64,000 nucleotides of DNA, taken from positions 2,602,501 to 2,666,500 of the forward strand of contig WARS01000015.1 of the NCBI GenBank assembly GCA_008933995.1, in the 5' to 3' direction. Made by a program: the position numbers and the translations under genes. Under the pieces are notes generated by a model. The model had not been told where the DNA came from, did no database searches, and saw nothing but the letters and a program-made list of their open reading frames with translations. This DNA comes from Datnioides undecimradiatus (lineage: Eukaryota; Chordata; Actinopteri; Lobotiformes; Datnioididae). Below, piece by piece: positions 24,097 to 36,900 of this stretch (its first letter is position 1; each line of letters starts with the position of its first letter).

Positions 24097-27000
24097 GTGT
24101 TTCACACACACACACAGACACACACATTCTCTCTGTGTGTCTATCTGTCTTGCTCTTTCTCTGCCTCCCACTACCCACAGTATGTTATATAAGTCTTACA
24201 TAAACGCTTCATCGACACCTTTTTGGTGATGAACCTCACAGCCACACCTCTTCAGGAAGCCATTATACAAGTCAAACATATTTACATGGCACTTTGATCT
24301 CTTTATCTTACACAATCGACTGCATACGAGCTAGTGCTGACAATCACAGGGAAATTGAATTATCCATTTCAATATTCAGTCTGCAGGACACATAGACAGC
24401 AGGAATGTATACAACAGTAGTGGTGCATGCATAGAGATATTATTGCATTGCAGTAGGCAAACATTAAACTACAAATATTTGCAAGTTTTCTTACCAAACA
24501 TGCTCAGATTGGACATTATAATAACTTGAATAATTCCTCATTCCTGAGAAATACTTTAAAGTAACATCTTCTGCTGGTCGTGTGAAGTATGTGAGTAAGA
24601 ATTATATAATTCATTGCACTCTTGTTCCTCCTCAATGGAGTAAGGTTCCCTCACATTAGCAGTTAGAAAACAAGCAGTGCATCAGGTTTTGTAAAGAAGA
24701 CCCTCCCTGTTGCTGACCTGCAATCAGGCTCTTATTTTTCAGAAAGTTAGTGCCCGAACATTTTTTTTTGTATTGCGCAGTTATGATGTCGCAGTAGTCA
24801 GGACTTGTAATGACACCCCTATCAGAAAGAGCAGACCCGACAAGTCTTAAACTGCTCCCTAGAGAGGAAAAACACGAGAGAGCAGCAGTGAATAGAGGAA
24901 GGTCACCACCATGCTCACATGCAACATATATAGGTGCAGCAGACAGAAGGAAAAACATAAAAGAAGAGAGTACAAACGTCTTTGCCTCAAATAGAAACAA
25001 TAATCAAAGAAAAATAAATCATAATGATTCATCTATTTCAGTGTTTGTGTTTTACATTGTAGAACATTGTTCCAAAGTCCCCGATCTGATTTTTATTTTA
25101 TTTTATCTTTTAGATGTTTTGTTAAAGAAAGTGTATGAAGCCCATGAACAAAACAGCCTGCACTGTGTTAGTCACTGTGTTAGCCCTTAATGGTCCCTGG
25201 ACCCAACTTTGAGGATCTCTGCTCTAGTAAACATGACAATGTGTGACAGTGAACACATCACAATATGGGATGTACCTGTGAGCAAAGGCCAGTGCATTCT
25301 GCGCCGGACCCGGAAGGGTGTCTGAATTAGGAGTTGTGTCACAGATCTCATCCGTGCCGTTGATGTTTTCCATGGGCGGAGTCACCGGGGTCAGAGGTGA
25401 CGAGAGCTCGCCTCCTGGGGACTCCTGCATAAGACAAGCAAATATGTTCAGCTGTTACTGACAGTGACACATACAACAGTCAATCAGACAGTACAGAAAT
25501 AATATTTCTATCATTTTAAATGTTATATTTTAATTGTATTATATTTAAATTTATATTTGTATTATTCTTCACACATTTCTAGTGATTAAAAGGCAGAAAG
25601 TAATAATTTAAAATGGTAATAATTACAAATGTTGAGTGCATTTTAGTTGGTGTCTTGATACACAGCCTTAACATGGACTAAAATACACAGACACCATGGC
25701 TGAAGTGAGAACCCCACGTAATGGTTGCAACTAACAACTATTACTGATTAACCTAATATTTTTGTTTAACAATCAATCAATAAATTGTTTATGTCCCCCC
25801 AGAAAACCCAGCACTAGAGCCAAAGTCAGATTAACAGCCTGAAAAGCAAGATAATTAATTTACAATTATTAAAAAACTCAGAAAAGCAGCAAATCCTCAT
25901 GTTTCAGAGGCAGGAACCAGTGAAAGTCTAGTGGGGGTTTTTTTTTTCTTCTAAATGACTTAATTCATGATGTAATTACATAATGATATCATGTTATTCA
26001 TATGATGAGATGCATAATGATCATCTCAAGGGATCTCAAGGACCTCTTTTTACCAGAGAAGATAAAAACAATAATCTCCAGCATTAGTTTGGATCAAACT
26101 TCCGCTGCACAGTGTTGACATGAGATATGATATAGGTGTGTTTTCATGTTTTTGGACATGTTGTAGATGCTTTCTCTGTCTCTCTCTCTCTCGTAATGCG
26201 CCTGACGTGGTGCTGAAAATGTGAGCGTCTTAGTGAGGAGCTCCACATGCCTTTAGGCCAATAAATAGCTTACTATAGCACTGGGAAATTGCAGAATTAC
26301 AGATTAATGCTTATCTTTATATCCCATACAACCACAGAATTATACGAGAGACAAATCATTTAGCTGCTGCTCGTACATAAAACAAAGCTATTAAGACTCA
26401 GGGCTTGGGTACAATACAGTAGCACAAAGACCCTGCCTGTATGTCTCTAATGGACAAAGGCAAGAAGGAAGTGAAAGATAAGAAGAAGATTATGTCATGC
26501 ATTACGTTTTGTGCCCCACATTCATTAATATACCATTTAATATCTGTTCATGGTGCTCTTCCAAAGGGCTCTGGCCTACTGGGAGCAGCATGGAGCATTT
26601 ACTCGGTGTTTTCTTGTTTTATTTCAGCAGAATAATTCCCCTCTTGTGTTTTCTAGTTTATTTAGAGGAGAGAAAAGAGGGGATCTGCAGCTTAGAAAGA
26701 AAGCCAGCAGGCACGTGGGCGAAACGGTGACAATCAGTAGTGGAACAAAGCAGACAGCTCCAGTAGACCACTGCAGGCTTGTAGCAGGAAGGCTGTAGCC
26801 TCTACCGTCACAGCAATCCCTCCACTATAGTGTGGCAGAGGCCAGTGCACATGCGGCCTTCGACCCCTGGTGAGAGCGAAGCTGTCCACTTGGCTTCATT
26901 AAAAAACATTCTCCCGTGGGAGGCACAGGGTACCGTAGCATTTCAGCCCATGTGGGCCGCAGCATTAATAGTACAAGTAATAGGCTGCACTACGGCGGGT

Positions 27001-30000
27001 GGCTGCTCCCCTGGCGTCCATAATGAACAGACGAAGACATGAAGCCTGTTAACAGTTAATGGTAGGTGTTTTTTGCAATTAGTTAACAGTATATTAGCCT
27101 AATTCCTAGAGCTTATTCTTCTGTTATTATATCTCACGTTAGGTCTGTTCATTAGTGAGAATTTTGTTTATATAATTATATGTCTAATTGTATTTTGGTT
27201 CGCCTGTTTGCCTGTGTGTAGTTGAATGTATTCAGTTAAAGGTGTAGCAACCATGCATGGAAAAAGGAAACCGACTGAAACCATGGTATTGCATGGTTTT
27301 TTTTTACATCAAAGTAGCCTATTAAGATGCTGGTTTTCATCAGTCTTTGTCATTTCATTTACATTCTGTGCTGAATCATCTGACTTCACCCAAGCTCATA
27401 TTAAAGTGCCTGAGAGACTGTTGCTCATTTCAACTGATAGCTGCACCAGTAACATCTGTTTCTAAACTGTTCTGGCTCGGCTGAAAGGGGCACGCAAAAT
27501 TATTTTTTTCCAAATGGCTTTATGAGTTCTGTAATTTCTGATTCCTTCATCGAATGAAACTCAACTGGCTAATTGGCTGTGACATTTGTTGCAATACAGA
27601 AATTGGATGATATCTATTGAAACCCTGAACAATAAAGGCAACACAAATTCCATAGTAACTTGTGTGTGAATCATGGTGCTGCACAATGATTTTACCGTAC
27701 AAACTAAATAAGGAGGCCTACTTCCTTAAATGTGCAAAGCGAGACAGGCTAATTCATGAGCATGTGTGCAAAAATGGAAAAACTAAATCTAAGTGCAATA
27801 AAAGAATCACATGGATGCATATTATATCTCCCTGTCTGTTCTGCTTTTCCTGCCCGCTTATTCTGCACGTAAGTGATAAAGACGATTTGATGTTTGTTTG
27901 CTCTGAAGTGTTAGATGCTGGTTTTGGAAAGTGAGACACGTTGCCCCAGGATTATTCCTACAGTTGTTTTTCCTCTGATGAAGGCAGTCCTGACAGAAAA
28001 GAAGGGGCGGGGAGCACAGCGTGCTTGGATGTGGATGAATAATTGCAGAAAAGCTTTTGAAAGTACAGAGATGATATCTGATGATAATGAACCTGTTATT
28101 GAGGAACAAAGTATTTCAAAATCAAAAAAGGATTGGATGGTACACTGGGTTAGATTGGATGTTAAATCACCACATGTACAAGGAATCGTATTTAATAATA
28201 GTAATGTTATGAGAAATATAAGGGAGGATCAGACAATTTATGGATGAAGAAATGAGGAAGACTATACAAAGACGGAGAGACCACAGTGTGAGGAGGCGAT
28301 CAGGGAGGAACATTGCAGACTGCAGAAACTGTACCACTTTTACTAATTATTGACAAAGTGCACATGCAATTAACACTGGCTGTTCATTTATCATACACGA
28401 TGCACCACAACCACTGATTAACCCAGTCGGCTTATTTCATTGGTGGAAATCTGCTTAAAACACATGGACCAGTGGAAATTTTCATTATGTTTTGACTACA
28501 CTAATGCCTATTGTGCAGCTTGAACCTAATGAGCAAATGTCAGACAACGCACCAAAGTTTCAGAAGTTCTGGAAAGAAGAAGCTAAACTGGAGATGTTAG
28601 AAACAGATGATCCTTACTCTGTTTTCACATGTCTGACTCTCCTAGATCCCACATCTGCCGTTACTTTTCAACTGTCTGACTTTTATTCTTTTATTCTAGA
28701 AACATTATTGAAGGAAAGTTGGGAGCAAGAGATTGAAAATAATTATTTTCATAATAAATAAATACTTATTAAATTAGTGAATTCACACAGAGCAGGTTGA
28801 AAATACAAGCTGTTCAAAAGGGTCTGACAATGAATTTATTCTATTGTCAGAGACTTCTTAAAGAAGCAGGAGGGGCGTTCCCTATGGACAAAACAGCCCT
28901 CCCCTCCACTGCCCAGGCTTCAACCAGTTGAGTTTGTCTGCTGCCACTGCCTAAGGGTGAGATGCTGGGCCCGAGACTGCATGCAAAAGACACAGCATGA
29001 GTGTCAAATTAAAGAAGAAACCTACAGCAAACGCACAACATCCTATTCCTGCACAGCCCACGCAGACAACTATCTCTACTCTCCCTACTCTCCTGAGTGC
29101 ACACACACACACACACAACATACCTTCCTGACACATGGACCACAAATACATCTGTCACAGACAAACAGACTGACCAGCGATGGGACGATGCATGGTTTTA
29201 ACATCAATGCTCCCACGTTTCACATTTCTGATGCACCCACAGAGCCACCACAATTAAGTCTATGTGTGTCAGGAAAACAAATTGCTTTTTCAGGAGCAAC
29301 CTTATCATGCTTATGGCACACAGACTTGTTAAGTCTCTTGAGTGAAGAAATGATCCCTTCTGTTGGTTTTAGAGGGTCCCACCAACTGAACCTTTACCGC
29401 TCCCCTTGCATTTTGATCTGGTAACATGGAAATCCAACACCCATTTCTTGTGATTTCTATAGCTCCACTGTCACAAATGGGACATGATTTATTGCAACTG
29501 CTTTATGTTCACCTGTCGGCGCTGAAATTTGCATTTGACCGATCTGAGCACACCAGCTTTTCCGTAATAATAACATTTAAATGCTGATTTTGTTGCTGGT
29601 TTATTTTCAGTTGATGGAATCAAGGAGTTGGCTCCTCACAAGGCAGCACCAGCAACAGATATCTTAAACATAAGAAATGTCCGTCCACCATCTTTACACT
29701 AATCAGGCTTTAGTTGATCACAAGGGGGAAAAAAACAAGAAATGCCATCATGTTTTTAAGTATCACTGCATTGGCTACCACTTTTACAAAGAAAGAGCTA
29801 TAAAAAGGTAATGTCAACTGGTTTTACAAAACCTAGTCAAACAACTCCTTCAATAAAAGTTTACACAGTGACAGCAAACCAAAAATTCACACGGCCAGCC
29901 CTACAGAGATTTCAGTGACGCAGCCTTCAATATTAGCTTCAATCCCAACGAATATAAGGGCATTGTATGCTAAACCTGTAGCGGATGTGACACCATCATG

Positions 30001-33000
30001 CTATCATGCTATGATTACATACTTATAAATATTCAGTGTGTGTCAAACCCTACCACCCCATCCACCTGCAAAGGACAAAGATGAAGAATTTGTGCAGGTA
30101 TTGAAGGTTTACTGCTGTAATACTCCAATAAATCTTTCTCTCTTTTCAATGGGGTTAATGGATTTAATTTAGTAAATAAGCTTTCATCAATGCCCTTACA
30201 GTATATGAATAGTATAGTACTGGCTTCACCCACACAGCCTGAATGCCTGCAGGACTCTTTTGTTCTCCTAAACCTCCTGGACACAGAACACCTCTCGCCA
30301 AGCTCCAATGTGTCAACCCCCTGTGAACTATTTGGGATCTGTACTGAAAGAGGGCTGCAGAGAGTGAAGGCTTTTAAAGACATCCATGCTCCCATCTCAG
30401 ATTGTGATAGAGTAAATTTAGGTGTAGCGAGAGGAAACAATTTAGCTGATAGATATGCTGAGGATGCTGTGATGCATGCATTTCCACCTTGGCTGAATAC
30501 CTCTTTGGCTGCTAAACAACCTTCTGATCTGCCTTTCACTATTAATGACTTCATTTCCTTTCAAGCCCATGCCTCCTAATCTGAAATAAGATTACAGAAC
30601 AAGAATGCATCTTGCAAGGATGTTGACGGATTATGGAAGTTCAGATATAACGGGGTAGTTTAACAAAAATGAGCTGTGTGTGATACATGTCAATTAAGAG
30701 GGAATGATAGACTTAATCTCTAAACTGTTCTTAACAATCAAAACAGGTGGCTCAGACATGAAGGACCTTTTCAACAACTGCAGATTGACTGTAAGATTAT
30801 TTTAAAGAGGCGTTAGGTATTGATTTTCAGAATCTGACACCATTTACTTCTCAAGTGTCTAGACAAGCATTCAGAACAAGACAAATCATTTTATATAACA
30901 GAAGAAATTATTTCCAGTGGCTAATGCTGCGCTAATGGATCATATTCTTGGATTCTGAAGATTGCTGATAGCAGCAATAATGTGCTGTTGCTTTTCTATC
31001 TTTCATGCAATAAGCTTGAAATCTGGATCTTCTGGTACTAATCTGACTATGATCCAAAACCCTGTGAAAGACACTTCTGTTACAGTCTATCCAGAGTGAG
31101 AGCAATCTGATTAAACTCCTGATTCTACATCACTTTTGTCCAATGCTTCTGACTCCATAGACAATGTAAACTAATCAATGCGGAGGATCAAAGACTTTGG
31201 ACTGTATATAACGCTGACTGAACTCTCCCCTGAGGACAAAACCGACTAAAGAAGAGTCAATAAAGAGACATTTCACAGGAGCCGTAAACGGACTAAACAC
31301 CTCACGGTGGATTGAATATCACTTTGTATGAATGAGCACCTCTTCCCTCTGATGACTCTCTACTGGGTGTTAAGTCCATGAGCTGAAGATAAATCTCCTT
31401 AATGTCATTATCTGAGCATGTTATTATCCAATTATGTTAGCATCTAATTATCCGATTATGTCAAATTATTAATTAAGTTTGAATATATTCCACATTTATT
31501 CTGAGGTTTCGCAAAGTGCCACACGTTACAGGTCAGTTCCTCAGGAAGTTTTTCACCCATCCCTAATCCATCATGGGGTGGGATGTTTCGAGTCTCAAGA
31601 TAATACAAAGGACAGAACACAGACTGGACAGGACTTCTGTGCAGCACAGTTAAGCTAGTTTAAATGGAGATCCGGCTTGTACATCATTTTCTATTATATT
31701 GTTTATTTTGCACTGTATGTTGAATCACTGTGTACCCATAAAATAGCATATATACTAGAATATATAGTAAAAGTGTTAGAAAAGGCATAAAGACAATGGA
31801 GGGAAGGGGTTTTCATAATCACTTCAGAGTTCATCTTTCAGTTATTATATCTCACTTTAGGTCTGTTCATGTGGTCAATATTTGCATAGGAAAGAACTGT
31901 ATATGTCAAACTGTGTTTTGGTTAGTCTCTCTCTATGCCTTAAATATAAAGTGTGTGAGTATGTGGAGGAAGGGAAGCCTAAATCAAAACCATAGTATTA
32001 CATCAGGTTGTTTACATCAAGGTAGATCAGGAAGCTGATTCTCTAATACTCCACCCGAGCTCAGATTGAAGTGCCTGAACTGAACACCTGAAAGTCTGCT
32101 ATCAGACACCAGAACATCTCCTCCCAATCTACACAATTACAGATAGCGCGTGCTGAACGTACCTGAGACGGAGACGTAGCCATCTCCATCTTCTCTTGAC
32201 TCTTCTCTTTAGCAAGTCGTGCTGCTTCTTTGTACTCTGCAAACTTCTCTGCAAACTGGACACAGAGGGCAGAGATCAGTATGGACTGTAATTCATGGTA
32301 TGATGTGGTTTAATCTTTCCATCAAAGCCATATGTGCACGGACACACACGGATCAGTGTGTAATAGGTCATCTGTGATGCAAGGGGCAAGCATAGGGAGA
32401 AGCTGTTGCCAATAATGACCGACAGGTGAGCTTAGAAGAGAAAGCCTTTTACCCATAATGCCTCAGCAGAAACATGAGCTAACTAGGTCACTTGTGGTCA
32501 CAGACATACGCATATACAGACACAAACACACACAGCAAAGCAGACTGCGCCATTGTGTTTCCCTCAGTGGGTTTTTGTCTTCAATCCGAAGTTGTGAGTG
32601 GCTGAAGTAGATCTCCGGGGTTATTTTAGTCCGGAGTAAATATACATCCAGCGAGCCTGAAGCAGTAAGGTGAGCTCAGCTGACGGGCTTCGAGCAAATA
32701 TAAACACTTTGGCACATACACACAAGTGCATATCGCCAGTGGCCCTTTAGGGTGTGGTTCGTCACCGACAGTACTCCCACAGTGTTTCAGAGTAATTTAG
32801 TAGATACAGTACTGCAGAGGGGCTGAGTGGTGGGGAAATCAAATTGACAACTCTGCTGGAGCCGGTGTTATGTCTGCCATTAGTTGAGTTGCAACAAGTA
32901 ACTCAATATCATTTCACTTCAGTGCAATATTATAGTTCTGGTACAGTGATCTAAATGCAGTAGTTCTCAGTGTAAGTGCTACAGGAGTGTTGGCACTGCA

Positions 33001-33501
33001 GTCATTTGAGAAGTGAATCTGATTATTTTACCTTCAAAGCACAGAAAATACTTAACTGCTGGTTAAAACTGCACATTGATACAGTTCAGACAGTGTAAAT
33101 CAGTTTAAAATACGCTACATTAGCCAAGAAGGTGTGTCAAATGAAAAAAAAAATACTATTATTGTTTTCTTCTCTCTGATTTGTGACAATGATAATGAAC
33201 TGCTAATATAACACTTCATTAGACATAAACAGTGTAACTGATATGTTAAATTGGTGGGCTGCTCCTTTGAACTCTGAGACATTGACATTTTGCAGAACTG
33301 TCAATGGAGAGTTTAAGATATCAGCAATAGTTGTTGAGGGGGGAGATCTGGCCACCTTCAGGTCACATGACCACCTGCTATTACGGTAAAGTCCATTATG
33401 TGATGACACAGGAAATGTCTTTAACATCAGATATTGTTATCAGCCTCTTTATCCCTGCCTTCCTGACACAGAGGACGTGTCTGTACTGCTGAGTTTGGTT
33501 G

Positions 33502-33558
<57 letters not shown>

Positions 33559-33873
33559 GTTCTGACAGTGGGGATGCAGGGAGCCTCCCCAGTTCACGGC
33601 AGAGCTTAATCATACTGCAGAGGAGAGAAACCACCACCTACTCACACACACATGCACACACACACACACACGCACAAGTGTACATTGCTTTCATAAACAC
33701 ACAGACGCACACAGAAAAAAGGCTCATTAAGGCACACTGCCGAGTAGATTCTTCACTTTGAGAGAAGCTATAGCGACTAGAGTGAAAAGAAAGTTGAAAT
33801 GCCATCCTCTCTCAGGGACCGGGTGAGCAGAAGCCACCCTGTAAATGATGCTAAAGGTTTACAGTAGATGTGA

Positions 33874-33904
<31 letters not shown>

Positions 33905-36900
33905 GTGTGGGTGGTGATGGAGGCGGTACCTTGGCTAGATGATGCTCAGTGGAGAATCCCAGGCCGTACACAGTGTTAGCTCGACTGTCCGCCCATTGGC
34001 CAAACTTCTGTGAGGTCTTTGTGAACGTCATGTTGGGACTGATGGTGCTGTTGATTATTGCCTGCAGGACAGAGGCAACCCACTTAATACACATCAAATT
34101 AACTAAATCACTGCAGTGTATTTAATGTGTGAGTGTGTGTGTGTGTGTGTATAAGAGAGGGATAGTCAGATAAAGAGGCAAACTGAATTAAACTGAATTA
34201 TGTGCCTTTTGTAGGTCTGAATTAAGGTTATTCCGGCCACAAATCAGGACCACAAAAGGTGATTTCAGTATTTACATAGTTCATACATTAAAAGTTCAGC
34301 CAGATCTCTGCTTTATCTTTCTGGCAATTCAAAGAGTAAATGACTAATGGCTAATATTTATCAAAAAAATATAACTGACAGACAAACTGATAAAGAAAAT
34401 AATCAAATTTGCATCACTATACTTCATCGTACTGTTTGTGTGTGTGTGACCGACAGGGGAAGCCTGAGACAACAGAATAAAGCTTCAGGTCTACAGCAGC
34501 ACAGGCTCATATCGGAATAAAATCCATGCTTGGAAAGTTAACAGAGCTGCAGAATCTGACTTTGTAAGACAGGAAGAGCATACAGGCATGGAGTGATGAC
34601 AGAGAGACAGAATTAGGACGTTAGGATGTAACTTAGCCATGAAGTGGTGACCATGAGGAAAGTAAACGCTGTAGTACTGAGAGCTTGGAGTTGAAAGGTA
34701 AGTCTGACAATATTTAACGTTCTCCCTTATGGTTGTCACACACTTTTGTGTTATTATGATATTGCATTAGCGCACAGCGATGAACCCTAAGCAGTCCAAT
34801 GTCACTGTAGTACCCAAACAGAGCAGTGAAGATTATTTTAACTCCCAGCGCTGCAAATGCAAATGTTCATTAGAGCATCAAATTCTTATCAACACATCCA
34901 AAATGTAGTCCTGTCTGAGAAACATTTGGTAAAATTACTGTGTTAAAAAAAAAAAAAAAAAAGAAATACAGTAATTTATTTGTGACAAGCCTCTAAAGTT
35001 TTACATATTCAGTTAAAACTATCAGGTTTAGGCTTAATGTAACAGAATGGTGTCAGACAGTATTGAGACAAACTAAACACGCTGTTGTTTTTATGTCCTT
35101 TTATCAGATTCATTGACAATAAGAAATAGAAAGACCCTCTCCGGCCCTAACCTTTAGCTTACACAAGAAAAAAGTAGAGTGCTACCACTAAATCTTATAT
35201 AAGTCAACTTCCTTTGTTAAATAACACTAATGGTGAATTAATACTTTATCAATTAGCAGTGTTGTGTAATGGCTGACATTCTGGTTTGCATCAATATATA
35301 ATAATGAGTTTGGGTAGGGTGGCAGTCCATGAATGTGTGCGTTACACAATGGTTGAATTTAGAGATCAAATATCCGTTGAGAGCTGTATGACATGAGATG
35401 GTTGTTAAATGACCATCAGAAGTGGTTCGCTCACATTTGGAGATCACTGAGAGCAAATCAGCAACATTGCTCTCCTACTAATAAGTCCTTGACATTTTTC
35501 CAACCTTCCCGTTCACCTGGCTTCACACTCTCCTGCCTGAGCTGCTCAAGTTATTTCTCCTGCCATGCTTTCTTCTCAATCTGTCATCTGTTTCTCTCAT
35601 TTAACTTCACCCCTCCTCTCTGCATAACTGGCAGGGAGCGTGCATGTGTGTGTGAGACCGGTCCGTCCCTATGAAGAACTCTGCTCTGCCTTCCTCGATC
35701 ACACCATGCCTCGCAAATATAACCGTCCTGGATCTCTAACACAAATATCCCGAGACATAAAGTGTAGGCTCTGAAGTTTAGACACATAGACATGCACACA
35801 CAAATACAGTAGTTGTGTAGACACAGTGAAACATGAGCTGTCAGTCTTGGGACAGGCTGCAACGATGAGCTCTTTAAAGATGTGTTTGCACATTAGATAC
35901 CAGCGCAGAGCTTATTAACACCATTAACACTCAGTACATCACAGTGCCATAAAAATCTCCTGCAGGACTGTGTGACATCTTAATAAAACCACGTCAGCTG
36001 GCAGAAATTAAAATTACACAATGGATGTTGTCGGAGAGGCATAATGAAATGTGTGTTTTATGTGTGGCGGCTGCTCACCTTGGTGCCATCCAGGCTGATG
36101 ATGCGGTAGACATTGCGCGTACTGTCATAGAAGTAGGAGACAGTGACGGCATGCTTGCTGGTGGGCAGCCAGTTCTTCTTGGTGTTGGGATCAATCTGGA
36201 AGACGTGGGCCCGCGTGCTGTAGATGGGCTGCTCCCTAAAGGGGATGAAGAAGAAGTTGTGAACTTCTTTGTGCCGCAACACCAACGTCTCCCCAAACCC
36301 AGCGCCAGCACCGAAACTCCTGTTGCCGACGGGGGAGTCAGATCGCCCTGGCAACCGGATAACCAAATCGCCATCCTCCATAGTTACACCACAGAAAGAG
36401 AGGTTATGAAAGGACGATGGCATATACTCATTGTTTTGTATATACGGATGACACACTACAGTAACTGAACCTACAAACTATTTCCACGTACACCTTAAGT
36501 CTGCATTATCTCTCCTACATTATCCTTCTGCTAAATACAGGCAGCTACTCAACAGAAAATCTCTCTGTCTTTCTCTCGCTGTGTAAGGCTGCACCGTCTC
36601 TCAATGCTCTGATATGGGAATGCCTGCAGCACTGAGCGAGGGTCACACAGGGGAGCACAGGGGGGGAAAGGAGAGGATTTAAGGCTAAATATAGACAGTA
36701 GGCCATGGTTAACTACCGAAGACACACCCCACAGAGCTGCAGTTTCCACACAGACACACATAATACATGTGCATAAATAAACATGTAGACACAACGACAC
36801 AGACGTGATGGAATGATAAATCTGTAGTTACGTGTGAGCATATGTATGTGGATTTGTGCCTGTGTAGCTCAGATCAGTAGATGATCAAAAGTCCATGATG

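Larger units (their letters stand above)
27066..32128 (+). mobile_element. Decayed endogenous retrovirus in homer1 intron 4
   Basis: Two similar direct repeats about 4.7 kb apart flank sequence that retains, in order on the plus strand, a nucleocapsid-like zinc knuckle, a protease fragment, the end of reverse transcriptase joined to the end of RNase H, and the N-terminal part of integrase. This is the gag-pro-pol order of a retrovirus. It is antisense to homer1. Most of RT is deleted, stops and frame changes are frequent, and no envelope gene could be identified with confidence between 30800 and 31790. The RT/RNase H arrangement suggests a class I (gamma/epsilon-like) element, which is an inference. 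It cannot be functional. Confidence 0.75.

Noticed and set aside
28957-29424. 155-codon plus-strand ORF as a host gene
   Set aside because: It contains the zinc-knuckle and protease relics of the retrovirus, so it is part of the element.
36025-36468. 147-codon plus-strand ORF
   Set aside because: It is the antisense of the homer1 EVH1 exon 36079-36235, which has a clear family match and splice sites.
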